64,000 bases of DNA, from assembly GCA_033239005.1 (NCBI GenBank), contig BSQZ01000022.1, positions 1,101,001 through 1,165,000 of the forward strand. The letters run 5' to 3'. The position numbers were made by a program, and so were the translations under genes. Source of the DNA: Lamellibrachia satsuma. Taxonomy: Eukaryota; Annelida; Polychaeta; Sabellida; Siboglinidae. The first letter of the stretch is position 1, and each line of letters opens with the position of its first letter. The notes below the pieces were generated by a model that did no database searches, had not been told where the DNA came from, and saw nothing but the letters and a program-made list of their open reading frames with translations. Below are positions 48,115-63,764 of the stretch, in pieces.

Positions 48115-48279
48115 CACTCTGACGTCTCTCCCTCAACTCTGACGTCTCTCCCTCAACTCTGACGTCTCTCCCTCAACTCTGACGTCTCTCCCTCAACTCT
48201 GACGTCTCTCCCTCAACTCTGACGTCTCTCCCTCAACTCTGACGTCTCTCCCTCAACTCTGACGTCTCTCCCTCAACTC
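48115..48279. repeat. 20-bp tandem array
   Basis: Eight perfect copies of CTCTGACGTCTCTCCCTCAA, directly abutting the 52-bp array. Confidence 0.95.
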
Positions 48280-48464
48280 CCACCACTGCTGTTAGCTCCT
48301 TAAACACTGCCTCCATAATTCTAACTTCTGCCCCGATATTGTACAAAATAACATTTCTGCAGTTCAATTTCCCATGAGAGTAGAAAAAAGAACTATAACT
48401 GCGGATTGTTAAAGGCAACATTTTATGGTGTCATTTTCGAACCTGACAACGTATATATCGGAAT

Positions 48465-48615
48465 AATTGCTCGACAGAGGATTCCAAGGAAAAAGACCTC
48501 GTGAACGTCCCAGGAAAGGACAACATCAAACAGTGGACCTAACTGTGAACCTCACTACAAGCGCACGTCAAGGGTGGAGGAGCCTCGCTGATGTTTGTTT
48601 GATGTGGACCACAGA
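48465..48615 (+). mobile_element. LINE C-terminal scrap
   Basis: RGFQGKRPRERPRKGQHQTV and SARQGWRSLADV resemble the GxRxRGRPR...W ending of many LINE ORF2 proteins. Confidence 0.55.
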
Positions 48616-49397
48616 CGGCTGCTTTGCTTTTGTCATTGGAAGATGATGAAGAAAACACTAATCACGAAATACAAACATATGCTGGATAGCCCTTGTCTGC
48701 TGTTGATGGATGACTTTCTCTTGACCCAAGGTTAAAAAATGCCTCGGTGCGGACGTGGTATATAGTCACCTACTATTTGAATCTAATCTAGACTGCCGGT
48801 TGTACGACATGTGAATTATGTAGATATAAACAATATCGGCTGCATATCAATCCTTTGAATATGGACGTGTTTACAAGTCCGGGCGCGGTGATTCGACTTG
48901 GCAAGTCATCGGCCACAACAGTATCGCTACTGTTGATGTCCGAAACATGCTTCCTATCTATCATGTGTGGCTCCTTTGGTTGCATAGCCACAACCACGAC
49001 AGCGAACGTAAATTTTCCAATTGTCTTGACATATGCAGTATTTATAGTAAAATAATATCGATTCGTTCACAATATCTGTCTCACTTAAAACCTTTGTGTA
49101 TTGTAATTAAACAATGAAGACGGTCACACGGGTAAAGTAAATATCACTGTACCATCTTCTTCGTGCAGAATAAGCTGACGGAACGTAACATATATAACTG
49201 GTAGGAAATGCGAGATAATAAACTATTATGACCCCTCTCCACATTACTACATGGCATATTAATAATAATACACCTGCATTGTCATCTGTCTACAATTTCT
49301 ACGTGGTAAGTGATCAGGAGCACCAACGGAATGTCGACAGTACAACAATTTCTATCCTATGTGTGGGCAGCCCGTGTCAGATATATGTAAAAAAAAA
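48616..49397. other. No gene seen
   Basis: Spacer without recognisable features. Confidence 0.35.
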
Positions 49398-49490
49398 ATT
49401 AATATTGACACTGTTAGCATTTACACAAGCGGTAGATCATTTGTTCCATTCACGTGTCGTCCTCTGTGAGAATGTGTATGCCCTCCTTCA
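49398..49490 (-). mobile_element. Short CR1-like LINE fragment
   Basis: CACTGTTAGCATTTACACAA, TTTGTTCCATTCACG and CCTCTGTGAGAATG match the reversed C-terminal coding end at 51570-51660. Confidence 0.7.
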
Positions 49491-49922
49491 AAATGGCCGG
49501 CCAGGCAGAAAGCAACACAGGCCCCGTTGAGGACACCAGAAGACGTAGCTGTACGTACCTTTTTGCCGGTCTTAGTAGACATATTGTATTCGTGTGTATG
49601 TCTACATTAGTGAGTTAATGACATCTGAAGGTAGCTCCAAATAGTAGGCACGAACTGGCCAACGCGTCCTGGTCGCAACTGTAAGCCTTGTGTACAAGGC
49701 AGCGCTTGACTTACTAAATGCTTTGTTCTAGTTAGCAATGCGTCCACGCTTGTACCACTGCGCTGGTGTCGTTGTTACGCCGACAATTCTTTTTAATTAT
49801 AAAGTTACTGCGTATTGTATGTAGGCGTACTGCATTATGTGAGGATCGATGTATACTACTTCTCAAAGAGCGTGTCAACAAAACTCCTCCACCGACTACT
49901 TGACGCAGTGATATAGACAACC

Positions 49923-50158
49923 AGAGCTGCTGGTTAGATAGCAGAGCTGTTGGTTAGATAACACAACTGTTAGTTAGATAACATAGTTGTAGGTTAGAAA
50001 ACAGAGCTGCTGATCAGACAACATAAATACTGATCGGATATAAGAGCTGTTGGTTGGATGGCAGAGCTGTGAGTTAGATAATAGAGCTGCTGGTTGGATA
50101 ACGGAGATGCTGTTTAGATAACTGTGCTGCTGGCAAGATAAAAGAGATGCTGATTCGC
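49923..50158. repeat. 20-bp minisatellite, about 12 diverged copies
   Basis: Consensus AGAGCTGCTGGTTAGATAAC with several substitutions per copy. An old array. Confidence 0.85.
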
Positions 50159-50578
50159 CAGCCTTACTAACAATATATACTTTACACTTTACTTAACATT
50201 AGAATACCGGTTTTGAGAAATGTAAAAGCAATCCAATACAATCCATTCATTCGGGAATATAATATGAACCGACATTGTGAATCTATGAACATGTGTAATG
50301 CCCCATATTAAAAAAGGTTTCAGAACCTTGGCGGATGCAAAAACTATATTAGTCGTAATTAGGCCAATTATTGCCTAACATTGTTATATCCTAACATTGT
50401 TTCGGTGCAGATGTTGACTCCGTAATATAATCGCGTTTGATTAAGTTGGTTCTAAAATAAATAGCTTAATAGCTTCATAGATTAAAACATCACATGCTAA
50501 GACATTAATTTCGCTTATTCGTTCGTTAGTCACCTTTGCCTGCCACATACGGTCAACATCATTGGCAGAATCACTGTT

Positions 50579-50977
50579 TTACATACCGTATGCATAAAGT
50601 ATGTTGCAGTAATTTACGCCACAATTGGACCATTGATTTTGTATTGACAATTTTGCAACATTGCTTATCACAGCTGACTTTTGTTCGATAGCTTCATGAA
50701 TAAAATTCACGAATCTGTGCTGCAGACTGTCCTCTAATGGCATACAGTCTGACAGCAATGAGAATGTGTGTAAGATATGATAAACCCATATTTTACAAAT
50801 GTCTTTGTACGATGATCTTGGATAACTGTCAACCGACTGTTTGAAATATGGAATTTTCTCGCCAATCTGGGCAGAAATGAAAAAGTTTTGAACAGGTTTT
50901 GACAACACTATGCGATACCTTTTATAAACAATATCAACACTGACACAATTAAAGTTCAGTTCAATCTTTATGAGCAT
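50579..50977 (-). mobile_element. Probable LINE C-terminal open frame
   Basis: 132 codons without a stop. CKIWVYHILHTFSLLSDCMP, then LQHRFVNFIHEAI and GVNYCNILYAYGM resemble the last domain of a LINE ORF2 subgroup (W-x-LPxxTHxxLL...RFxxF...NNxxYIxxKY). An unrelated small gene cannot be excluded. Confidence 0.5.
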
Positions 50978-51383
50978 TTAGCACTTTAACAAATTCATCG
51001 AATGTACAATTTCGAATAAGAACGAACACAGTTAGCCAGTTTGACCAGTTTTCTGTAAATGCACTGTAGGCCTAGCCGTTGTTTATTCGTTACTAAGCGC
51101 GTGTAATTTAACGCTCTGTGTCATTTAGTCTTGCGCGACAGTGTTCCTTACTAAATGTCTTTGATCGACCTGAATGTATTTCCTCGCTGGCCTTAGTTGA
51201 ACAATGGCGCATTCAGCGTAGCACTTGTGGTCAATTCAGTGCGTGATAATGGTGAACCTCGGATACAATTAACTCTCCAAACTGCCACAACCAATACGCG
51301 AATCGTGTTTCAGCGAGATACGAAGTAGAACGTTACAGACATGAAACTTCAACGTGTGAAAAATTGTTTGGCAAGGGTAGTCA

Positions 51384-53207
51384 GTTTAACAAGATTTAAC
51401 AAGATTTAACAAGATTTAACAAGATTTAACAAGATTTAACAAGATTGCCATCTCGAACAACAAGTTCCAGATGGCAAGTGGACAAGGAAGCCATTGGCTT
51501 ATCGAGAGTCCAACAATTTTCTCATCTATGTGTAGCCCGCCCTTATCAGATATCTGTCAATTCTATTTTTTAAACATATTCACACTACTAGCATTAACAC
51601 AATCATTTGGCAGTTTGTTCCATTCATTTATCACCCTCTGTGAGAAAGAGTACTTTCTCATGTCCAACCTAAACTGCTCCTTAACTAATGCTGCTTTGTG
51701 ACCTCTGGTTCTACTGCCTTCTTTAAGTTTGAAGAACATATTCCTATCAACATCCTCATAACCGTTCACTATTTTAAACACTTCTATTTGGTCTCCTCTT
51801 AGTCTCCTGGTCTCTAGTGTTGTCAAACCACATTGTAATAAGCGACTTTCGTAACTAAGGTCTCTTAATTCTGGAATCATTTTATTTGCTCTTCGTTGTA
51901 TTCTTTCTAGCTTATCTATGTCTTTTTTACGATATGACCTCCATGCTTGAATACAATATTCCAAATGTGGTCTAACTATTGCTTTGTACAGGGGTACAAT
52001 TATATGTTTCTCTTTATACGTGATAGTTCTCCTAATTAGCCCTAGAATTTGATTTCCTTTCGAAGCAGCAATCCCATATTGCTCTGAAACTTTCATGTCA
52101 GCATTAAATGTTACTCCTAAATCCTTTTCTTGTGTGGTTCTACCTAGTACAGCATCCCCCATTTTATATTCCTCGTCCATATTTCCATGTTCTATGTGTA
52201 TACATTTACACTTCCCAAAATTTAATAACATTTGCCATTTTTCTGACCATTTAACTAATTTTTCTTGATCATCCTGTAAACTTTGTTTATCTATATCATT
52301 AGTAACCTTTCTGAATACTTTTGTGTCATCTGCAAATTTGAGAACTTTGCTAGAAATGTCATCCTCCAAATCATTTATATATATTAAAAACAGTATAGGG
52401 CCTAATACTGATCCCTGTGGTAACCCACTCAAAACAGATTTCCAGTTTGAAATCTCACCATCTACTATTACTCTCTGTCTTCTGTGTGTAAGCCACTTTT
52501 CTATCCAGTTGATTACATCATTGCCTATACCATGGGCTTTTAGTTTAAGTAACAATCTTTGATGTGGCACTTTATCGAAAGCTTTCTGAAAATCTAAGTA
52601 GACAACATCCACTGGTGACCCGTCATCTACCCACTTTGTAATGTCTTCTAAAAAACATAAGAGATTGGTTAGACATGACCTTGCTTTTAGGAATCCATGT
52701 TGAGATGTATTTATTAATTTATGTTTTACGAGGAATTCCACCATGCGGTCTCTAATTAATGTTTCGAGTAATTTACATACAACTGATGTTAAACTCACTG
52801 GTCTGTAATTTTCTGGCTTCTTCCTCGATCCCTTCTTAAATAGCGGCGTAATGTTTGCTTCTTTCCATTCTGAAGGAACTATTCCTTCTTCTAGTGACAA
52901 GTTAAATAAGTTTGCAAGTGGTGTACTAATTTGATCAACAATTTCCTTTAGCAGTTTTGGTGGTATCCCATCAACTCCAGGTGATTTATTATCTTTCATC
53001 TTCTTAATTTTCTTTGCTATCATTTCAGGAGTTACAAATAACTGCCCTAAATGTTCTGATTTATTGCCCTCAAATTTAGTCAATGGAACTGGAAGTGAGC
53101 TGATATCTTCTGTGGTAAAAACTGAGCTGAAATACTCATTCAGGACCTCTGCCATTTGGAACCCATCTGAAATTATGTTTTCAGTTACCCGGTCTCGTCG
53201 TTTCTCT
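51384..53207 (-). mobile_element. CR1-like LINE, 5'-truncated, with nearly intact reverse transcriptase
   Basis: 530 open codons (53155-51563), readable upstream to 53207 (RRDRVTENIISDGFQ). Visible: KKMKDNKSPGVDGIPPKLLK, WKEANITPLFKKGSRKKPEN then YRPVSLTSVVCKLLE, YLDFQKAFDKVPHQRLLLKL, GLPQGSVLGPILFLIYINDL, the catalytic box VLKFADDTKVF, EKDLGVTFNADMKVSEQ, and the C-terminal SFSQRVINEWNKLPNDCVNA. An extra A in an A-run near 51565 creates a stop (NMFKK) where the 28.3 kb copy reads NMFKNRIDRYLIRAGYT. The endonuclease domain is missing. The 3' end carries about six 10-bp CTTGTTAAAT units (51384-51446). Low divergence between copies suggests recent activity. Confidence 0.93.
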
Positions 53208-54454
53208 CACTCAGTGCGACTATTTAAATCACTGTTTTGTCTCCTTGTCCGAAATAGCATTATTTGTAAGATCTGCACAATTACCTACCAAGCTTTTTTC
53301 ATCCAAGCAAACAGCACATTTACATTCACTGGTCACCAGTGCCGGTTTAATCATGGCACAATATTACAAGGCCCCACAAAATCAATTGCAATCCATCTGA
53401 TTAGCTGCTTAGAATCGTTCTTCACTTACATTGAACCGGACTCAGTGAAGTCTCACCAGAGGCGAAGATGTATCAGATCAAGAGAAATCTGAGGGGTGCT
53501 TTCCCAAATGTGGAGGTATTGCTTCGCAAATATCTGACTTTAATGATTAGTAATTGTAGTAGAGAGATGTATTTTTACAAGTTGGAACTGACTAAGGATT
53601 AACACTGATCCACAATGAGCCAGAACAGACTGGTTCATCTGACATGATTTGGTTGGACTTCAGTGCTCTCAAAACGCACGAACAGTTCAATAGTGTTTGA
53701 GAAAGTTCGGCAGATGAAGAATCATATCTGAATATTCACATGATCACATCTCTAGAACCGTTGGAATTATTATTGGCTGATGTTGTGGCGGCCAGCATCT
53801 GCCTATTTTTTTCTGCTAATAATTACTGCAGACAAATCACAGCAATTATGGCGATTGGTGACTTGGGACTTGACTTGGAATTCAGAGAGATGACCCGATA
53901 CTTGATTTGGACGTCATGGACGTGAGACTTGACATACAAGTCAGTGACTTTAGACTTGACTTTACTTACTACAGTATTTTGTGACTTGCCAAAAATATAA
54001 TAACATGGAAATATAATAACATTTCAGGTCCTTGGTCCCGTTTCAAATTCCTCAAAAATGACCTGATAAGGCATGGTTGGGCAAGATTGGGAGGGAGCGA
54101 GTTGGCATGACGGGGGGGGGTAAATGAAACGGATGTAAAAATGCCCTGCGTGACGTTGGGTTATCTAACAGTATGGCGCAGCCCATGAACATGTTCAACG
54201 AGGTTTTTTTCACTTCAACGCGCTGTTTCAGTGTTGCAGTTCTGTGGGTATTCAACTTGTAACGACACATGCAGGTTGTCCTATGGAGGATACGCAATCA
54301 ACGGGTTTACAACAATTTTCCCAACACGCTTAAACAAAAAAACACACATTACAGATCAGATTAATTGGAATCCATTCAGTGTTCTGCTGTCAATGTGCGG
54401 CTTCAATTTAGGCTGACACTGACCTCCTCATATATGACTGATACACAAGCGCAC
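53208..54454. other. No gene; dispersed-repeat scraps
   Basis: 53840-53990 is rich in GACTTG units in near-tandem order. 54153-54235 matches the start of the repeat at 34450. A run of nine to ten G lies near 54112. No coding region recognised. Confidence 0.45.
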
Positions 54455-54539
54455 CAACACACACACACGCACGCACGCACGCACGCACGCACGCACAAAT
54501 ACACACGGATAAACTTACGAAAACTTACCCACACACGCT

Positions 54540-54583
<44 letters not shown>

Positions 54584-54597
54584 CACACAAACACACT

Positions 54598-54656
<59 letters not shown>

Positions 54657-54677
54657 ACACACACACACACACATATA
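54455..54677. repeat. (CA)n and (CGCA)n compound microsatellites
   Basis: Three blocks of CA and CGCA repeats separated by short unique bases. Confidence 0.95.
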
Positions 54678-55140
54678 TACTAGTTTGATATTAAGTAATC
54701 ACACCAATGATTGGCTAACGACTCTATGAGCATCGGACACGACCCAGTAGTTCCTTGAATTTGGAGGCGACCTTAGCCTCAACCAATTGCGACTTTAGAA
54801 TGTTGAGAGTTAAGGTCGGGGGGGGGTTGAGTTTCTGTATTCCTGTGTTCGTTCGTATGTGTTTATGCTTGTAGGGGTGATTTGAGCGTGTGTGTGTGTA
54901 CCCGTGGCCGGAACGGCAATTTGTCCATGGACGACCTAATACATAATAGTTAAACGTAGGTTAATCCTTCTCTCCTCGAGGTCAGACCGGGCTAATTGTG
55001 CGATCACCGTGGGTGGCGCCACATCCCGGAGCTTGGCTAATCGAAGCTAGCAACCACCGTCCTAGATTAGCTAATGGCAACAGATGATGGCGCCACCTCA
55101 CGGAGTTTTGCTAATCGAGGTAGATGACAGACAGACAGAC

Positions 55141-55585
55141 GGGCACGGACCACAGTCACTTTTCCCATAGACGACCATTATAACATTCTTGCGCCTACAT
55201 TGAAAATTTATCCTACAATTTTTTTTAAAAATTCACAGAAAATGACAGACCCACTAAGACACCTGGTGTGCGAAATTCGTGAAAATGACATACCTCCTTT
55301 TCGCACAAATTGCTTCAAAGCATGAGGCCCCTGCATTTCTGCCATGAAATTCCCCGGTTTCCCAAATATGAGTACATCCTGCCTAACAGCCACTGTGTCC
55401 TTACGCAACTGGTATACCTACTGACAAATGGCATCATTTCAAAGCTTAGATGCTACTGTGCACAAAAACATCACTTCAACTCACTCATACACACAATTTC
55501 AGCTCTCACAAATTAACCCTATCTGCACAATGAATTTTTTCCTTGGGACTCTTTATGTGATGGATTCTGACTGTGGTCCGTGCCC
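55141..55585. mobile_element. Candidate MITE bounded by 18-bp inverted repeats
   Basis: GGGCACGGACCACAGTCA at 55141-55158 is exactly inverted at 55568-55585. No coding capacity. Just upstream, two similar blocks of about 40 bp (GGTGGCGCCACATCCCGGAG near 55011 and GATGGCGCCACCTCACGGAG near 55086) may be related. Confidence 0.5.
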
Positions 55586-55696
55586 AGACATATGTATTTG
55601 ACCATAACCGTACGAAATGGAATAATTAACATCAATGTAAATGTCAAGGAGACTCCCATTAAAACATAGCATGTCGCTAACACGGAAGCCCCCTTT

Positions 55697-56004
<308 letters not shown>

Positions 56005-56149
56005 AATATAAGTGATGAAGCTATGTAGACTATGCGTATACATGTTATCAATGATAATGATTGGAGCATTGTTAGCTGTTTCTATTACGTTGTATCGTAT
56101 GTATATATTTTGTATATTCATGATTGACTCTGGGAATGAGCAGGTTATT

Positions 56150-57740
56150 TATTCCTCGTGTGTATTGTTGATGGATCTCAAAATTGCGTAAATAAGGGAT
56201 GTGGCTGAAATATTCCGATAGTTATTGACTCATTTATAATACAACTTAAGTTGCTGCACTTTAGGATCTGTATAAGCGTTATATTTACTCATAGAAATTA
56301 TTCTTATACTTTTTTTGCAAACTATAAACTCGATGTGCCTGGTGACCCCATAGCAGAATACCATAATTAATCTGAGGAAGAATGAGGGATGTGTACATGA
56401 GATATAATACTTATATTTTGTGGTGAAAAAAAGTGTTTTAGTTTATTCAAAATTCCAGTTGTTTTATTTAGTTTGTTAGCTACTTTATTTGTATGACTCT
56501 GCCAGTTTAAATGGTTATTTAATGTAATACCCAAACAAATTAAAATCACTAACACAATCAATGTTTGTCCCATCTATTTGCAGCAATAGGATTTCAATTT
56601 TCTTTTGAGGCATGTGAAATATCATGAATTAAGTTTTCATTTAGTGAAAGTTTGTTGGTTTTTAGCCAGTTACTAATGTTATTGAGTTCTATGTTTACAT
56701 TATTACTTTGGAGTCGGATGTCTGAACACTGTTTAGTGTACTAGTTAGAGTCATGTCATCTGCATAAGTTATAAATTTAAATAGGTTACTAGATAGAGGT
56801 ATGTCATTTATATAAATTATAAATAAGAGGGGTCCCAAAATTGACCCTTGTGGAACACCAGTGGTGATAACACTTTCTTCAGATTTCATATTTTTAAATT
56901 CAACATATTATTTACGTTGGAGTATATAACTTCTACAGAGATCATTAGCTTCACCATTTAGTCCACAGTAGTTTAATTTATGTAATAGTATATTGTGATC
57001 AATGCTATCAAAAACTTTTGATAAGTCAACATATATGTTTATAAGCGTGTTAAATTTATCGATGTCTTGTATAATTCTATCTATAATTTCCAGAGTTGCC
57101 AGTTCAGTGGAATGTTTTTCTAAACCCATATTGGCTATTATAATATAGGTTTTTGGACTGGAAGTATTCGTGTATTTGATCAAACATAGTTCTTTAAAAT
57201 ATTGTATAAATAGCTGGTAGGATAGAAATTGTGCAATAATTATGAAATATAGATTTATGACCCTTTTTAAGAGGAGGTATAACTTTGGCTATTTTTAATT
57301 TATTTGGAAATATACCACTCATTATTGATTGATTAATAATTAGAGTAACCGCTTCATAAATTACTGGGCAATGAAGGTTATATAATATATTAAAAGGGTT
57401 GAAAAAAAGTGTCTACATTATATGTTTTGAACACATCATAGCCCTTTTTTACATCTCTTACATATTTGGTCGGTAAATATATTGGAGTACACGAGTTCGT
57501 GGTAATTGGACTCGGTCTATGTATTAATGGATTCCATTAATACATAGACCGAGTCGAACAACGTGAAATACTTCGTATCCATTTAAGTGAAAAATCGTCA
57601 ATCGCGCTTGACTCAACCCATGCCTCCAAAATAGGTATGGTGTCAAAAGATAACTTAAGGTCATCAAGGAATTCCTTGATGTTAGGAAAGTTGTTGTTTA
57701 AACTTCGAGCATTAAAATGTATGAATGATAGGTCACTCTC
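56150..57740 (-). mobile_element. LINE relic: endonuclease start joined to reverse transcriptase
   Basis: Minus strand: FIHFNARSLNNNFPNIKEFL then DDLKLSFDTIPILEAW (57730-57610) is the start of an APE-type endonuclease. Most of that domain is missing. The reverse transcriptase resumes near 57470: [73 protein letters not shown] (catalytic YADD kept), LGITLNNHLNWQSHTNKVAN, NYGILLWG. Several frameshifts. The deletion point coincides with the palindrome at 57509. Confidence 0.85.
57509..57555. repeat. Perfect 47-bp palindrome
   Basis: 23-base arms (57509-57531 and 57533-57555) around a single T. One arm reads as LINE coding sequence (PLIHRPSP) in frame with the following reverse transcriptase, so the other arm is its inverted duplicate. 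Confidence 0.95.
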
Positions 57741-57856
57741 GGATTTAACATAAACAAATAGTTGATCACTGTACTATTTGGGATTGTTAGGTATGTAAGC
57801 CTGGGTGTAATGAAGTATCGTGCGTTGCATTACTCAGATTAAAACAGAAATAAAAA

Positions 57857-58138
57857 TTAAGAGAAATAAACCAAACATAGGTGGTGTACTGTTGTACAAG
57901 TCCATTGTCTACTGGTCGCGGAGTCCGTGGAGGTTCTGTTTTGGATAGTAACTTTCCGTCCGTCGTCCAGTAAACACACAATCCGTCTGTCGATCGTCCA
58001 CGTGGATTTCACTTTATCGAGAGTACGCGCTCTGTTGAGTAGATCATATCGTCTTCTCGTCGCGTTTTCTATAAAGACGAGCTTTGCACCCTTAAGACAA
58101 ACTTCATAGCTAGCAAACTTAGTCAGGAATAATTTCAC
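57857..58138 (-). mobile_element. ORF1 C-terminal fragment of the same LINE
   Basis: 93 open codons. GAKLVFIENATRRRYDLLNR followed by TWTIDRRIVCLLDDGRKVTI matches the C-terminal motif of LINE ORF1-like proteins (EDxTxxRxxLLxxAR...TWTxDGRIxVxxxDG). It lies directly 5' of the endonuclease start on the same strand, as expected for an ORF1-ORF2 element. Confidence 0.65.
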
Positions 58139-58228
58139 TTAGCATTTATTACTTTAAAGGGATTGCACAAATATAAATGGTTAATTGAATGACTAATATA
58201 TCAGTTCGTATTTTTTTTTAGATATTAA

Positions 58229-58873
<645 letters not shown>

Positions 58874-59017
58874 ATGTAATAACGTAATAAATGTTTGTGT
58901 TTACATAAAGCATTTTGAGATTGCTGCCATGTGGATGATTAATTGCAGCCGAGTATAAGTATTCACGCATGCTCAGTTGAGCACACAGAGCACACAGAGA
59001 CGTTACACACAGTCAAC

Positions 59018-59037
59018 ATGTCAGACTCTGAGCCAAG
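59018..59037 (+). CDS. Possible tiny first exon (MSDSEP)
   Basis: ATGTCAGACTCTGAGCCAAG followed by GTGAGT, behind a TATA-like AGTATAAGTA at about 58952 and a CACACAGAG-repeated leader. Looks like a coding first exon, but no continuation was recognised before the CGG tract, so this is tentative. Confidence 0.25.
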
Positions 59038-59202
59038 GTGAGTTGATTCAAGGAATGTTTTTAAAATCAGCAATTCCTAGACATAGGTATATCAGCAGCT
59101 ACTTTTATCAATGCAGGAAGCTTATGCATTCTTTATTAATCCTGCTTCCCCATGCCGTCTGCCTCGCAACTTTTCGATTAAGTATAATTCTAAAGTGGGG
59201 CG

Positions 59203-59894
<692 letters not shown>

Positions 59895-59924
<30 letters not shown>

Positions 59925-60044
59925 TGCGTATGTATATATATATGAATATATATATATGTGTGTGTGTGTGTGTTTGTGCGTGCGTGCGTGCGTGTGCGTG
60001 TGCGTGTGCGTGTGCGTGTGCGTGTGCGTGTGCGTGTGTGTGTG
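59895..60044. repeat. (TG), (CGTG), (TGCG) and (TA) compound microsatellite
   Basis: Several blocks with changing period. Would lie in the 3' UTR of the Cys-rich gene if the poly(A) assignment is right. Confidence 0.9.
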
Positions 60045-60401
60045 TACCTTTGTCAAACCAAGACTCATAATACAATCACGAGTAATTATTCATTCAAGTT
60101 CATTGGCTCAAGTCCACAGCGTATATCATCGAAATCACACTGACAACAATAGTTGTGTTAACGACTATATGAGTAAATCGCATTACAACACACATTAACT
60201 GCGATTGCATCGCATACGATGTGTGCAAAATAGGAAACACGTTATACGCATGACTATATCCGATATATCATTACTGTATCAGATACTATAAATAATGTCA
60301 TGTGTAAGATGGTCAAGGTGACGACCGAATCATCCGATGAATTACAGTATCAGATACCACAAGTAAGACGGTCAGTGTGCTGTTTGCTTCAACCGAGAGA
60401 T

Positions 60402-62689
<2,288 letters not shown>

Positions 62690-62726
62690 CTGAAGAAACA
62701 AAAATGTAAATGTGTTGACAAAGAGA

Positions 62727-62847
<121 letters not shown>

Positions 62848-62954
62848 CTAACGAATAATATGAATCGTCGGGTCGGATGGAATGTTCTGAATAAAATAAA
62901 TATCTTTATGATCAGATAATATAACGCGTCAATTCAAAACACATACTAATGTAT

Positions 62955-63156
<202 letters not shown>

Positions 63157-63175
63157 CCACACAAGTTTACAAACA

Positions 63176-63540
63176 TACACACATACATACATGCATGCAT
63201 ACATGAATACATAAATACATACATACATACACATACAAACATACATATATACATACATACATCATCATCATTATCATCAGCCATTGTCAGCCCACTGCAG
63301 GGCGAACTTCTGTCCTGTGCCGTTCTCATCCATCTCAAGCCAGCAAACTTTACATGTTCATCCCTCCCTCTAGTTTGTTGTTGTCCCTGCCTTGGTCTCA
63401 ATTCTGTTGTTGTCTTTGTCCACCTGTTGTCCTTAGTTCTGGCAAGGTGTCCCGCCCATCTCCATTTCTTGATTTTAATTTGTTTTATGACATCCTGAAT
63501 TTTAGTTTGCTCTCTGATCCATTAATTTTGCCACTTCTTC
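63176..63540 (-). mobile_element. LINE 3' end with (ATG)n-(TATG)n tail
   Basis: From 63540 down, the minus strand gives [44 protein letters not shown] and [11 protein letters not shown], the C-terminus of a LINE ORF2 family that ends in short ATG-type repeats. The tail then runs into ATG triplets and CATACATG/TATG units (63176-63278), a stretch repeated at 58621-58722. Confidence 0.75.
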
Positions 63541-63559
63541 TATCTCTCTTGGTAATTCG

Positions 63560-63730
63560 TAGCATACATTTTTATACATACATGCATTCATGCATACATG
63601 CATGCATTCATACATACATACATACATACATACATACATACATACATACATACATGCATGCATGCATGCATGCATGCATGCATTCATACATACATACATA
63701 CATACATACATACATACATACATACATACA

Positions 63731-63764
<34 letters not shown>

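Larger units (their letters stand above)
46930..48420 (-). mobile_element. LINE reverse transcriptase relic containing two tandem arrays
   Basis: From high to low coordinates on the minus strand: YADDLAVVTDSKEELKT (within the 52-bp array), then MNLDGTLC and QVHTRLPAGAAAGRRVKGII, KVFEASAVPACVYGSGRL (47276-47479), then [13 protein letters not shown] and the C-terminal GRRPRWMETT (about 46980-47186). The order is palm (YADD), thumb, C-terminus as in a LINE ORF2. Broken by frameshifts. Confidence 0.78.
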
